Positions 17,758-27,995 are shown, counted from the first letter of the stretch. The stretch: 64,000 bases of DNA from Colwellia sp. C1TZA3 (GCF_007954265.1 NZ_VOLS01000007.1:1-64000); one strand, 5' to 3'. Notes: generated by a model from the letters alone, not told the origin. Made by a program: numbers and translations.

Positions 17758-19431
17758 CTAAAGACTTTCTTTAGGTTCAGTTTCAGGTTCAGGTTTTGTA
17801 TAAGGTCTAATTTGCACTATCATGCCCATATACGGGTGGTCAAAATAATGTACTTCACCGCTGATAACACGTCGGTTTTGTTCAAAGCGAATAGCTTTCG
17901 CTTGTATTGGTTTCGACGTATTTTTGTCGGCATTTACCTTTAGGTTGCCACTAGCATTTACACTCGTTGCTAGCGTTGGCGCTAATTTTGCAGTCGCGAG
18001 TTCTGCTAAGCTCTTATCTAAAATATTAAAATCAGCAGTGATAAATAAATAATGTTTTAAATGAATATTGAAAAATCCCTCAATAAACCATTGTTGAATA
18101 GGCGCTATTGGCGGGTTTTTTACTGTCGTTGCTAAGGGCATTTTATGAGTAAGGTTTAGCGCTAAATTTTGTTGGTTAAGTGCTGCTAATAGTTCATCAG
18201 TATTTTCGTTTACTTGTGCTACTTGCGCGATAATCTGCTCAATATGCGCTTGTTTAGCTTGTTGTAATTGCTCAGCTTGGTTTTGCACTGGTAAAGATCT
18301 AACCGTACTTTCTTTACTAGCATCTTCAAGTAATTGAGCTTTTTGCTGATCTTTTTGCTCATTGAAACGGCTCAGTTGTTTTTGGTAAGCTGCAGAAAAA
18401 CTTTCACCGGCATAAACTTTTACGGGCACAGATTGTTTTTCAGGTCGAGCAACTTGTCGCCAGCCCATATGCAACATAGGGCGAAAGTTTTTGCTATACC
18501 TTAAGTCTTGGATAATATCATTAAGCTGTAATGAGTCTTTACTAAGCAAATGAGTTTTGTTGTTGTCGACAGCTTCTTGGCCATTAATCAATAATGGCAC
18601 TTTATCAACTGAAAAACCGTGGTAGTCAAAGTTAGGATTTTCGACTTGATAGTCAGCAAAGTATGCTTCATCAATTCGGCATAATAATATTGGCTTAGTC
18701 TTGGCTGTATATTGAAATTTAAGCTCTTGAAACTCTTGTTCGGCCGCTAGTACTAAACTTTGAATTTTTGCCTGTTCTTCATCAGACAACTCGGCTGGTA
18801 ACACTAAGTTATTGCTGTCATTGTTGCCGATGCCATCACTATCACTATTAATAGTCGCGTTATTCATGACGGTCTTACTAATAACAGGGTTATTTATTTG
18901 AGCGCTACTCGCAACTTCATTGTTTAGCACAGGGCTATTTAGCCCTTTACTGTTGGTAAAAGTATTTGAGTTAGTTATGTCACTATCTGCTGAAGACCGG
19001 GTCATATTGTTGCTAGTATCAATGGCGTCGGTGTTATTTTTTCCTACATTTATAGATTGATTTAAAACCAAAAGTCCTGGCGTCAATTGTGATATTTGCG
19101 CTAATGATTTTTCATTGAAAAGCTCAGGTAATTGGGCTTTTTTTTGCGCAAAATCCCCGAGATTATTTGGTGCGTCACAACGGGGTAATCGCTGTTTTAA
19201 CGTGCGAATATCAGGGTTTAAATAGCGGCTGAGTAAATCTTCTACGCGTTGATGTTTTGGTAATTCACTGCTCTCTGGAAAATTTTCTTTTAACTGGCTT
19301 TTATCACCTAATTGGCTAAAAAGAATAATTTCGACATCAAACCATCGGTCATTATTTTCTTGTGTCGCCGCATTTAACGTTAGCGGAAATGTTAAGACGG
19401 CAGAACATAAAAATAGTTGAGTTAATTTCAT
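17758..19431 (-). CDS. csiV: CsiV-family periplasmic protein
   Basis: CsiV-type proteins are periplasmic peptidoglycan-binding factors named for sensitivity to cell-wall insult in Vibrio. The 557-residue product has a signal peptide (residues 1-22, ending LNAA) and the family opening WFDVEIILFSQ. It also has YFDHPYMGMIVQIRPY at the C-terminus and the conserved FNIHLKHYLFITADFNI region. The family is usually much shorter. Here residues about 125-220 form an Asn/Ser/Thr-rich low-complexity insert and about 355-420 a Gln-rich coiled stretch. It lies 131 bases downstream of mfd, the neighbour it has in Vibrio and Shewanella. Confidence 0.8.
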   Translation of the reverse strand: MKLTQLFLCSAVLTFPLTLNAATQENNDRWFDVEIILFSQLGDKSQLKENFPESSELPKHQRVEDLLSRYLNPDIRTLKQRLPRCDAPNNLGDFAQKKAQLPELFNEKSLAQISQLTPGLLVLNQSINVGKNNTDAIDTSNNMTRSSADSDITNSNTFTNSKGLNSPVLNNEVASSAQINNPVISKTVMNNATINSDSDGIGNNDSNNLVLPAELSDEEQAKIQSLVLAAEQEFQELKFQYTAKTKPILLCRIDEAYFADYQVENPNFDYHGFSVDKVPLLINGQEAVDNNKTHLLSKDSLQLNDIIQDLRYSKNFRPMLHMGWRQVARPEKQSVPVKVYAGESFSAAYQKQLSRFNEQKDQQKAQLLEDASKESTVRSLPVQNQAEQLQQAKQAHIEQIIAQVAQVNENTDELLAALNQQNLALNLTHKMPLATTVKNPPIAPIQQWFIEGFFNIHLKHYLFITADFNILDKSLAELATAKLAPTLATSVNASGNLKVNADKNTSKPIQAKAIRFEQNRRVISGEVHYFDHPYMGMIVQIRPYTKPEPETEPKESL

Positions 19432-19562
19432 TCAGTATCCAGTTAATGGTTATTTTACCTAGTGATAATAGCAAAAGTTGATCAATACTTATATTGTCAA
19501 TCAGTTATCTGTTAGATATAAAAGTTAACTATCTTGATTTTAAGTATTGATCATTATTGTGT

Positions 19563-22500
19563 CTAAGCGCGTAGGTGATTTGCTAATTCGTTTAGCATGG
19601 TAGCGATCATAATAAAGCGAGATTTTGCATCTTCAGTCACTTGTTTAAATTTCAATTTATTAGCACCTTCCATTTTATATATTTTCGGTTGTTGTTGAAT
19701 TAAGCCGATAATAAACATGGGGTCTACTTTGGTCTCACTACTAAATTCAAATGCACCGCCAGCAGGCCCTGCATCAATGCGGGTAATCCCCATTTTTTGT
19801 GCTTTAAGTTTCAGCTTGGCGATATGTACTAAATTTTTTGCTGCTTGTGGTAATAAGCCAAAACGGTCTATCAGTTCAACTTGCACGTCATCGAGTGCTT
19901 GTTTATTTTTACAACTGGCAATACGTTTATATAAACTTAAGCGTAAACTTACATCGAAAATATAGTCATTAGGTAATAGTGCCGCTACGCGTAAATCGAC
20001 CTCAGTTTGAGTTCTTGTTACTTGGTCGAGCGACAATTCTTTGCCTTCCTTTAGCGCGGCAACGGCGGCATCAAGCATTTCCATGTAGAGGGTATAACCG
20101 ACTTGGCTCATCGAACCACTTTGATCTTCGCCTAATAATTCACCTGCGCCACGAATTTCTAGATCGTGACTCGCCAAGGTAAAGCCTGCACCTAAGTCTT
20201 CTAATGAGGCGATAGCTTCAAGGCGTTTTTTCGCATCTTTGGTCATACGTTTTTCATGTGGGGTTAATAAATAGGCGTAAGCTTGATGGTGTGAACGTCC
20301 GACACGACCACGTAATTGGTGCAGTTGTGCTAAACCTAAATGGTCAGCTCGGTCCATAATAATGGTGTTAGCCGTGGGTACATCGATGCCAGTTTCAATA
20401 ATGGTGGTACAGACCAGCACATTATAACGTTGGTGATAAAAGTCGTTCATCACACGTTCAAGTTCACGCTCGCGCATTTGGCCATGAGCGGTAATAATTT
20501 TCGCTTCGGGTAATAATACTTGAATGTCTGCAGCGGTTTTATCAATGGTGTCGACATTGTTATGTAAGAAGTAGACTTGACCACCACGCAATACTTCACG
20601 CAAGATTGACTCGCGAATTAAGGCGTCATCACGTTCTCTGACAAAAGTTTTTACCGCTAATCTTTTTGCCGGTGGTGTTGCTATTATTGATAAGTCGCGC
20701 ATGCCGCCCATGGCCATATTTAAGGTTCGTGGGATTGGGGTTGCGGTCAATGTTAAAATATCTACGTTGGCGCGCAGCTGTTTTATTTTTTCTTTTTGTT
20801 TAACACCAAACCTATGCTCTTCATCAACGACTAAAAGCCCTAGGTCTTTATATTTTATGCTGTTTTGTAAAAGCTTGTGGGTACCAATTAAAATATCTAC
20901 TTGGCCAGATTCAACCTCTTTGACAATGGCGCTTTGTTCCTTTGCGGTTCTAAAACGCGATAAAACTTCGATGTTAATTGGCCAATTGGCAAAGCGATCA
21001 CGGAAGTTTTCATGGTGTTGTTGAGCAAGTAGGGTGGTTGGTACTAATATCGCTACTTGTTTGCCGTCATTCACCGCGATAAATGCCGCGCGCATAGCCA
21101 CTTCTGTTTTGCCAAAACCGACATCACCACAGACTAATCTGTCCATGGCTTTTGGCGACAACATGTCGCTAATTACTGCATTGATGGCTTGTGCTTGATC
21201 AAAGGTCTCTTCAAAACCAAAACTGTCAGTAAAAGCGCGATAATCATCTTTATTTTGTTTAAAGCTATAGCCATGATTACTCGCACGTTTGGCATATATA
21301 TCTAACAGTTCAGCAGCTACGTCACGTACTTTTTCTGCTGCTTTTTGTTTAGCTTTACTCCAAGTGTCGTTACCTAGTTTATGTAACGGCGCATGGTCAG
21401 CATCAGCGCCTGAATAGCGACTAATTAAATGCAGCGAGGCAACAGGCACATATAATTTGGCTTCTTTTGCGTAACTGAGCATTAAAAATTCGGTGGTAAT
21501 ACCACCATTTTCAATGGTTTGGAGACCCATGTAGCGACCAATGCCGTGATCAATATGTACTACAGGTTGGCCAATACTTAGTTCGGCTAAATTTTTAAAT
21601 ATCGCGTCGTTCTGAATTTCTTGTTGTTTATTGCGACGGCGAGTTTGACGGACGCGATCGCCGAGTAATTCAGCTTCTGTTATTAAGGCAATAGCATTTT
21701 TTTTCGCGCTGCCTTTGGCTTGAAAAATAAAACCGGCACTTAAGGCGTTAACTGTAATACCTATTAGTGCCTCGCTGTTAACAAAATCTTCAATACTTTC
21801 AAAGATACTTGGCTTGGTTTGATTACGCTCTAGTAGCTCTAAAACACTTTCACGTCGACCTTGGCTTTCTGCAACAAATAATAGTTTATTTGGTGTTTCT
21901 TTGCTGGTAACAAAGTTATTGAGTAATTCAAATGGCTGCTTTAACTTATGATCTATAGTCAGATCTGGCAGTGTGTGCACGTCAAACTGCACTTGTGATG
22001 TTTTTAACTCGTCTTCGCTGACTTCAGGTTTTAAATTGATTCGATCGAAAGGTTTTAAAGCACTGTAGAGCTCTTCACTATTGAGAAATAAATGGCTTGG
22101 TGGCAATAGTGGTCGAGTGGGATCGTAGCGCCTATCTTCATAGCGATAGTCAATGTCGGTCCAGTAATGGGCCAAGGCTTTATCAATATCACCACTGATA
22201 ATGACTAAGGTATTATCAGCAAGGTAGTCACATAAAGTATTGGTTTGCTGAAAAAATAAAGGCAAATAATATTCTATGCCCGCTGGCATAATGCCATTAC
22301 TGACCTGATGGTAAATAGATGCTTTGTCAATGGTGCTGGTAAATTGTTCGCGGTATTGGCTGCGAAATAAGTTAGTACCGTCAGTATCGGTTGGAAATTC
22401 ATGCGCGGGCAATAAATTTATACCCTCTATTTTGTCGCTAGAACGTTGGTTTTCTGGATCAAATAAGCGAATTTCGTCAATTTCATCATCAAAAAAATCT

Positions 22501-23072
22501 AAACGAAATGGCGTCTTACTGCCCATAGGAAAGATATCAAGAATGGCACCACGGGCAGAAAACTCACCATGCTCCATGACTTGTTCAACACAGCGATATC
22601 CGCTGGCTTCTAAGCTTTGTCTTAATTGATGTAAATCTTTTTTATCGCCTTTTTGGATAATTAAACTATTAGCTTCAATGTATTGTTTTGGTGCTAAACG
22701 TTGCATTAAAGTTGAAATAGGCACAATAACAATGCCTTTATCCATACGCGATAATTGATACAAGGTCGCTAAACGCTGGGAAATAATATCTTGGTGCGGC
22801 GAAAAGGTATCGTAAGGCAAGGTTTCCCAATCAGGGAATAAGCAAATAGGTAATTGGGCTTGTTGATTTAAGCTGGCGAGTTCTTGCTCTAAGCGCAATG
22901 CCGATGGCGTATCATGAGTAAGTAGTAATATGGGCTGTTGCGTTGATAACGCGCCGTGAAAAATAGCGACAGTAGCACTACTGCCGGGTAGATTTTGCCA
23001 AACTTTTTTATCGGCACTTTTACCCCAGCTCTTAGCTAATACCGGATTGAAGAGATTAACATTTTTGCTCAT
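19563..23072 (-). CDS. mfd: Transcription-repair coupling factor Mfd
   Basis: Mfd pushes RNA polymerase stalled at lesions off DNA and recruits UvrA. The 1169-residue protein has the UvrB-like N-terminal module (QPILLLTHDTPSALRLEQEL; LFPDWETLPYD), the RNAP-interaction domain (GQPVVHIDHGIGRYMGL), and the RecG-like translocase. The translocase shows Walker A GDVGFGKTEVAMRAA, VVDEEHRFGVKQKEK, TLTATPIPRTL and DRADHLGLAQLHQLRGRVGR. The C-terminal TRCF domain is present. Length and motifs match E. coli Mfd (1148). It is the first gene of a probable mfd-csiV-DUF1244 transcription unit. Confidence 0.97.
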   Translation of the reverse strand: MSKNVNLFNPVLAKSWGKSADKKVWQNLPGSSATVAIFHGALSTQQPILLLTHDTPSALRLEQELASLNQQAQLPICLFPDWETLPYDTFSPHQDIISQRLATLYQLSRMDKGIVIVPISTLMQRLAPKQYIEANSLIIQKGDKKDLHQLRQSLEASGYRCVEQVMEHGEFSARGAILDIFPMGSKTPFRLDFFDDEIDEIRLFDPENQRSSDKIEGINLLPAHEFPTDTDGTNLFRSQYREQFTSTIDKASIYHQVSNGIMPAGIEYYLPLFFQQTNTLCDYLADNTLVIISGDIDKALAHYWTDIDYRYEDRRYDPTRPLLPPSHLFLNSEELYSALKPFDRINLKPEVSEDELKTSQVQFDVHTLPDLTIDHKLKQPFELLNNFVTSKETPNKLLFVAESQGRRESVLELLERNQTKPSIFESIEDFVNSEALIGITVNALSAGFIFQAKGSAKKNAIALITEAELLGDRVRQTRRRNKQQEIQNDAIFKNLAELSIGQPVVHIDHGIGRYMGLQTIENGGITTEFLMLSYAKEAKLYVPVASLHLISRYSGADADHAPLHKLGNDTWSKAKQKAAEKVRDVAAELLDIYAKRASNHGYSFKQNKDDYRAFTDSFGFEETFDQAQAINAVISDMLSPKAMDRLVCGDVGFGKTEVAMRAAFIAVNDGKQVAILVPTTLLAQQHHENFRDRFANWPINIEVLSRFRTAKEQSAIVKEVESGQVDILIGTHKLLQNSIKYKDLGLLVVDEEHRFGVKQKEKIKQLRANVDILTLTATPIPRTLNMAMGGMRDLSIIATPPAKRLAVKTFVRERDDALIRESILREVLRGGQVYFLHNNVDTIDKTAADIQVLLPEAKIITAHGQMRERELERVMNDFYHQRYNVLVCTTIIETGIDVPTANTIIMDRADHLGLAQLHQLRGRVGRSHHQAYAYLLTPHEKRMTKDAKKRLEAIASLEDLGAGFTLASHDLEIRGAGELLGEDQSGSMSQVGYTLYMEMLDAAVAALKEGKELSLDQVTRTQTEVDLRVAALLPNDYIFDVSLRLSLYKRIASCKNKQALDDVQVELIDRFGLLPQAAKNLVHIAKLKLKAQKMGITRIDAGPAGGAFEFSSETKVDPMFIIGLIQQQPKIYKMEGANKLKFKQVTEDAKSRFIMIATMLNELANHLRA

Positions 23073-23431
23073 AACTGCTCGTAATTTAATTGCGTTAAAA
23101 ATAATACATCGTGAAGCACTTTATTGAACCGCGGCCTTGGTATTTTAAGCTTTAGTATTTGCACCAGTGAATGCAGTTTATATCAAAATTGAAGCTATCT
23201 TAACATGAGTTTTACCTGATCTTTAACCGCTAAATTTAAAGCCTTTACGCTTCAACATTATTCAATTAACAAATAGCGCATGCAGGTAAAGATCTGCTTA
23301 TTTAAAGCGTGTATAATAGCTCGCAATTAAATAACCTATAGTTTCGCTAGTAGCAAATAGGCTAATGTCAGCCTGCTTACGCCTAAAAGTAAAACTAACC
23401 AGCGACACTCGTTGGATTTTTGGAGAAGTTT
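23073..23431. promoter_or_regulatory. Divergent mfd / DUF1456 intergenic region
   Basis: 359 bases with no gene. It must contain promoters for both directions. TTGGAGAA-type Shine-Dalgarno bases precede the GTG start at 23432. A TGTATAATAG element (23310-23319) could be a -10 box for the rightward gene. Confidence 0.45.
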
Positions 23432-24094
23432 GTGACTAACAACGATGTTTTACGTCGCCTGAGATATACCTTTAATTTTAACGATCAGAAGGTTATTGCT
23501 ATTTTCTCTGCCGGTGATTTAACCGTGACGCGAGATCAAATCAGTAACTGGTTAAAGCAAGAAGAAGACCCCGCTTATGTCAATTGCCCTGATACTACCT
23601 TTGCTGCATTTTTAAATGGCTTTATTAATGAGCGCCGCGGTAAAAAAGAAGGTGAGCCAGCCAAGGTTGAAAAGCGTTTAAACAATAATATTATTCTCAC
23701 TAAATTGAAAATTGCTTTTAATTTAAAAGCAGAAGATATTATCGAGATGTTGGAATCAGCAAATTTTCGTTTAAATAAGCCTGAGCTAAGTGCCTTTTCT
23801 CGCAAGCCAGAGCATAAAAATTATCGTGAATGTAAAGATCAGGTATTACGCAACTTTTTACAGGGCGTTGATAAGAAGTTTCATGTGCAACGTCGCGCAA
23901 AAGAACAAGTAAAAAGCCCGGTAGTTGAAGAGGTTAAAGATAAGTTAGAAGAAGTTCTAGCGGATAAAAATTATAATTCGGCTAATACTAACGCCAGTAA
24001 AATTTATGTTAACCCAAATAAAACTAAAGTTGAACGCAAACCCGGTGAACGTAAAGTGCTAAAACTTAAACCAAAAGATATTTGGGGCGAATAG
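23432..24094 (+). CDS. DUF1456 (YehS-like) protein
   Basis: The protein contains two copies of the DUF1456 helical module. Copy one is about residues 1-68, starting MTNNDVLRRLRYTFNFNDQK. Copy two is about 84-155, with NNNIILTKLKIAFNLKAEDI. A basic, probably disordered tail follows and ends KPKDIWGE. E. coli YehS is the known relative; no function is established, though the duplicated basic fold suggests nucleic-acid or protein binding (inference). GTG 23432 was chosen because it follows GGAG at the right distance and matches the family's N-terminus. The TTG at 23420 lies within the Shine-Dalgarno region. Confidence 0.85.
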   Translation: MTNNDVLRRLRYTFNFNDQKVIAIFSAGDLTVTRDQISNWLKQEEDPAYVNCPDTTFAAFLNGFINERRGKKEGEPAKVEKRLNNNIILTKLKIAFNLKAEDIIEMLESANFRLNKPELSAFSRKPEHKNYRECKDQVLRNFLQGVDKKFHVQRRAKEQVKSPVVEEVKDKLEEVLADKNYNSANTNASKIYVNPNKTKVERKPGERKVLKLKPKDIWGE

Positions 24095-24173
24095 CAGCGC
24101 TTAAAAAATTGATATATGTGCTATAAATAACTTAAGGCTTTTAGCAGTTTTAAATGATCATTAGGTATATATT

Positions 24174-24623
24174 ATGGCAAACGGTAATCCAAACTCAGAA
24201 ATTACTTCCATACCTCGCTGGTTTTATACCGGTGCTATAATGGCACTGGTGTGGAATTTACTTGGAGTTATGGCCTTTATTAGGCAGGTAGTAATAACAC
24301 CAGAAATGCTGGCCAAATTACCACTAGCGGAGCAAGACCTCTATACTACAGTGCCATTATGGGTAACCATAGCCTTTGCTGTTGCTGTTTTTTCTGGTGC
24401 CTTAGCTAGCCTAGCCTTGATAATGAAAAAAAGCATTTGCTATCAATTGTTCGTTATTTCATTTATCGGCGTTTTGCTGCAAATGTTCCATACACTTTGT
24501 TTTAGTAATGCTTACGATGTCAACGGCCCTAGTGCCACAATAATGCCGATTATGGCGATCGTTATTGCTTTGGGATTAGTGCGTTTTGCCGCTAAAGGTA
24601 ATAATAATAATTGGTTTAGTTAG
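24174..24623 (+). CDS. Four-helix membrane protein of unknown function
   Basis: I do not recognise the specific family. The 149-residue protein has four predicted membrane helices (about residues 17-36, 62-84, 91-112 and 121-141) separated by short loops. The first loop contains QVVITPEMLAKLPLAEQ, which recurs in small sugar or permease-like membrane proteins of marine Proteobacteria. It stands 79 bases after the DUF1456 gene, same strand. Transport or sensing is possible but not shown. Confidence 0.7.
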   Translation: MANGNPNSEITSIPRWFYTGAIMALVWNLLGVMAFIRQVVITPEMLAKLPLAEQDLYTTVPLWVTIAFAVAVFSGALASLALIMKKSICYQLFVISFIGVLLQMFHTLCFSNAYDVNGPSATIMPIMAIVIALGLVRFAAKGNNNNWFS

Positions 24624-24786
24624 TGGTTATTATGCTTGGGGTTTAAGCGCTATAACCTTCATATTTGAAGCTTGAATTTGCAGGCTTCTTTAATGCTTAG
24701 CATAAGAAAAACCAATGAAATTAGTACCACGAGTGGTATAATTTAGCCCCTCTTTTTTAGCAACAAAATCTTACGGTTAAACTAAA

Positions 24787-25773
24787 GTGTTGATAAATTT
24801 ACAAGCTAAATTATTAGGTATTGGCTTATGTTCATTGGTTGGTGTCATCGCCACAATAGTTGCCACGCGTTATCAAGCGCCCATTATACTCTTTGCGTTA
24901 TTAATGGGTTTAAGCCTACATTCATTTTACAGCAATATAAATATTCAACCCGGTGTTAACTTTTGCTCACGAGAGCTATTGCGTTTGTGTGTTGGTTTAT
25001 TGGGTGTGCGTATTGCTTTTGCTGATATTGTCTCACTTGGCATTACTCCACCCTTAATTGTGGTGGTGAGCATGGCTTTGACCATAGTTTTCGGGGTGTT
25101 GTTTGCGCGTGTTTTAGGCTTGTCAAAAATTTTTGGCGTATTGTCTGGTGGTGCGGTAGCGGTTTGTGGTGTTTCAGCGGCAGCCGCGATTTCAACAGTG
25201 TTGCCAAACGATAAATCTCAAGAAAAGTACTTTGCTTTTACCGTCATAGGTATTACCACCTTTAGCACCTTAGCAATGATATTTTATCCTATTGTTGCCA
25301 GTTACTTAGGTTTATCAGACGAGTTAGCCGGGGTTTTTATTGGTGGTGCTATTCATGATGTTGCCCAAGTGGTTGGTGCCGGTTATACCATATCGCCTGA
25401 GGCGGGCGATGTAGCAACTTATATTAAGCTGCTCAGAGTAGCGTTGTTAATGCCAATAGTCATGATGGTATTCTTTGCCTTTAAAGAACAAAATAGCAAA
25501 ATGTCGGGGGGTGTTAGTGCTTTTATTCCAGGCTTTTTGATTATGTTTTTTGTGCTGGCATTTTTAAAAAATGTCGGGGTGTTGCCTATTTGGCTGATTG
25601 AGTTTATTCGGAGTCTGTCGAGTCACTTATTAGTGATTGCTATTGCGGCCATCGGCGTTAAAACTTCATTAAAACAAGTGCTTTCTGTTGGTTGGCGACC
25701 CGTGTTGTTAATGGGCTGTGAAACAGTATTTTTGGCGAGTTTGATTATTGCGGGTATCATGTTTTTTTATTAG
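24787..25773 (+). CDS. YeiH family (UPF0324) putative sulfate exporter
   Basis: YeiH/UPF0324 proteins are polytopic inner-membrane proteins annotated as putative sulfate or taurine-related exporters. The 328-residue product has about ten hydrophobic segments. It shows the family motifs FCSRELLRLCVGLLGVRIAF (about 58-77) and SGGAVAVCGVSAAAAIS (about 119-135). FIGGAIHDVAQVVGAGY (about 185-201) and GVKTSLKQ near the end are also typical. Translation starts at GTG 24787. No LysR regulator lies next to it, unlike in many genomes. It converges with the RIO kinase gene across a hairpin at 25836-25865. Confidence 0.9.
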   Translation: MLINLQAKLLGIGLCSLVGVIATIVATRYQAPIILFALLMGLSLHSFYSNINIQPGVNFCSRELLRLCVGLLGVRIAFADIVSLGITPPLIVVVSMALTIVFGVLFARVLGLSKIFGVLSGGAVAVCGVSAAAAISTVLPNDKSQEKYFAFTVIGITTFSTLAMIFYPIVASYLGLSDELAGVFIGGAIHDVAQVVGAGYTISPEAGDVATYIKLLRVALLMPIVMMVFFAFKEQNSKMSGGVSAFIPGFLIMFFVLAFLKNVGVLPIWLIEFIRSLSSHLLVIAIAAIGVKTSLKQVLSVGWRPVLLMGCETVFLASLIIAGIMFFY

Positions 25774-25835
25774 CCGTATTACTTGCAGCAAGGTGATTTA
25801 ACTTAAGCTTACTTAGTTCAGTTTAGTTTAGCTTA

Positions 25836-25865
25836 ATGATGCCCAACAACGAGGTTGGGCATCAT
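25836..25865. terminator. Hairpin between convergent yeiH-like and RIO-kinase genes
   Basis: ATGATGCCCAAC pairs with GTTGGGCATCAT over 12 perfect base pairs around a six-base loop. It sits between two converging genes and is likely a shared terminator, although the T-tract is weak on both strands. Confidence 0.7.
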
Positions 25866-25894
25866 CAAAAAATAGCTGCTATTTATCAGTAATG

Positions 25895-26761
25895 TTAATA
25901 GTCACTGTCATCAGCATTAGCGTCACTAATACGCTCTATTCTAGCTTCTTCTTCTTCAAATGCGGCTTTAATTTCTTCTAATACCGTATCAACGTCTGCG
26001 CTGGCTGTGTCTTCTTTGAATAAACCGGTCAGCTCTAATTCTGCTGTTAGTTCGCCACTTTCAAATAGTGCCCACATTTCTTGGCCATACTTGCTTTGTT
26101 TTAGCGCGGGGCTAAATTGAGCATAATAGTTAGTCATATTGGCAACATCACGCATTAGCATGGCTTTGGCATTATTATTAGCTGATGCATCTACCGCTTG
26201 TGGTAGATCAATAATAACCGGACCATAATCATCAACTAAAACATTAAATTCTGATAAGTCACCATGAATAATGCCTGCACAGAGCATTAACTGGACATAA
26301 TGCATAACCAGCGTGTGATCTTCTTGTGCTTGTTCCGCTGACATTACCACGTCGTTTAGGCGTGGGGCTACATCACCAGCATCATCGGTGACAAGTTCCA
26401 TTAATAATACACCGTCGAAACAACCAAAGGGTTGCGGCACACGAACGCCAGCTGCTGCCAATTGATAAAGTGCGTCAACTTCAGCGTTTTGCCAAGCAGA
26501 CTCTTGTTGGTCACGACCGTATTTTGAACCTTTTTCCATCGCTCGGGCACGACGGCTATTTCTACTTTTTCGACCTTCTTGGTATTGCGCTGCTTTTTTA
26601 AAGCTACGCTTAATGGCTTCTTTGTAAACTTTAGCGCAACGAACTTCATCGCCGCATCGAACCATATAAACGGTGGCTTCTTTTCCACTCATTAATTGGC
26701 TTATTACTTCGTCTATTAAGCCATCATTTACAAGTGGCTGTATGCGTTTAGGTACTTTCAT
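25895..26761 (-). CDS. RIO1-family atypical serine kinase
   Basis: RIO kinases are atypical Ser/Thr kinases or ATPases; bacterial members are poorly studied. The 288-residue protein has the ATP-loop variant GKEATVYMVR (about 25-34) and CAKVYKEAIKRSFK with the catalytic Lys. It also has the flexible Arg/Lys-rich loop of RIO1 (about 60-85), the catalytic loop GIIHGDLSEFNVLVDD (Asp and Asn in place) and the metal-binding VIIDLPQAVD. The acidic C-terminus (EEEEARIERISDANADDSDY) is typical. ATG 26761 begins the canonical MKVPKRI; a TTG at 26824 would add 21 non-conserved residues. All catalytic residues are intact. Confidence 0.9.
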   Translation of the reverse strand: MKVPKRIQPLVNDGLIDEVISQLMSGKEATVYMVRCGDEVRCAKVYKEAIKRSFKKAAQYQEGRKSRNSRRARAMEKGSKYGRDQQESAWQNAEVDALYQLAAAGVRVPQPFGCFDGVLLMELVTDDAGDVAPRLNDVVMSAEQAQEDHTLVMHYVQLMLCAGIIHGDLSEFNVLVDDYGPVIIDLPQAVDASANNNAKAMLMRDVANMTNYYAQFSPALKQSKYGQEMWALFESGELTAELELTGLFKEDTASADVDTVLEEIKAAFEEEEARIERISDANADDSDY

Positions 26762-26902
26762 AGCGCCGTTATACCTTAGTTGGGCGTTGGATGCCAGAGC
26801 AAAATTATAACTTTTATTTATCAAAAGTTTAAAACATTGTCTGGTTTAGGTATTATGTTGAGGTAATATAATAAAATCTCTTCAATATAAACGCAAAACC
26901 CT

Positions 26903-27838
26903 ATGATCCCATTTATTAGCCAATTACCTGCAGATGAAGAAAATATCTGGATAGCCGCACTTAATCAGGCGCTGCCTGATGAAAACATTATTGCGGTTAC
27001 TGAGCTTAAACCGGCAGACAAAAAACACTGTCTGCTCGCCATTGTTGCCAACCCTAATACTGAATTACTGGCTGAATTTGAAAATTTAACTTGGCTACAT
27101 AGTATTTGGGCTGGTGTTGAGAATTTGATGATGTCATTGGCTGATTCGCCGATTGACGTTGTGCGTTTAATTGACCCAACACTAAGCAGAGCCATGTCTG
27201 AGGCGGTGTTAGCCTGGAGTTTATATCTTCATCGAGACATGCCACGTTATGCTAAACAGCAGCATAATAAGCACTGGCAGCAGCATCAACTGGTGCCAGC
27301 AAGCGAACGGCGTATTGGTATTCTTGGCTTAGGCGAATTAGGCCAAGTTAGCGCAAGGCAATTACAACAAAATGGTTTTAAGGTTATGGGTTGGAGCCGC
27401 ACGGCGAAAAAAATACCTAACATTGGCACCTACAGCGGCAATAGTGGTTTGGCAGAAATGGTCGCGCAAAGTGATATTTTAGTGTGTTTATTGCCATTAA
27501 CACCAACAACACGCGGCATGGTGAATAAAAAATTATTAGCACAATTACCTCAAGGCAGTGCCGTGATTAATTTTGCCCGTGGTGGCATCATTAATACCGA
27601 TGAACTGTTAAATGCGCTGAACAGTAAACACCTAAGCCATGCCGTGCTTGATGTTTTTGACCATGAGCCACTAAGCATTGATAGCGGGCTTTGGCAGCAC
27701 CCTGATATTACTATTTTGCCTCATATCTCTGCGCCAACAAACCTTAACAGCGCTTGTGACATTGTCGCTAAAAATATTATAAGTTTTCGCGCAACTGGTC
27801 AGATACCCAAATCGGTCAGTAAAGTTAATGGTTATTAA
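26903..27838 (+). CDS. ghrA: GhrA-like 2-hydroxyacid dehydrogenase (glyoxylate/hydroxypyruvate reductase A)
   Basis: This enzyme reduces glyoxylate or hydroxypyruvate with NAD(P)H. The 311-residue product has the NAD-binding motif RIGILGLGELGQVSARQLQ (about 134-152), and SRTAKK after it, suggesting NADPH preference (inference). The catalytic Arg lies in INFARGGIINTDELL, the Glu in DVFDHEPL and the His in ILPHISAPT. Lack of the serine-dehydrogenase-type C-terminal ACT domain and overall layout favour the GhrA subgroup over SerA or PdxB. It is divergent from the RIO kinase gene. Confidence 0.87.
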   Translation: MIPFISQLPADEENIWIAALNQALPDENIIAVTELKPADKKHCLLAIVANPNTELLAEFENLTWLHSIWAGVENLMMSLADSPIDVVRLIDPTLSRAMSEAVLAWSLYLHRDMPRYAKQQHNKHWQQHQLVPASERRIGILGLGELGQVSARQLQQNGFKVMGWSRTAKKIPNIGTYSGNSGLAEMVAQSDILVCLLPLTPTTRGMVNKKLLAQLPQGSAVINFARGGIINTDELLNALNSKHLSHAVLDVFDHEPLSIDSGLWQHPDITILPHISAPTNLNSACDIVAKNIISFRATGQIPKSVSKVNGY

Positions 27839-27995
27839 TCTAAGCAGCAACACAGGTTTTTGTTGCCAACAAAAGTATCTCTGTCGTTATTGATTAAACT
27901 TTTAATAGCAAAAGGTAATAACTACAGTCTGGGCGCTATCAATAACGGTAGTTGTAAACAGCAAAGGGCAATTACTCTTATTTCTGAGTAAGAAG

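Noticed and set aside
26401-26688. Overlapping frame on the minus strand within the RIO kinase gene
   Set aside because: It lies inside a firmly identified kinase gene in another frame and lacks any recognisable features.
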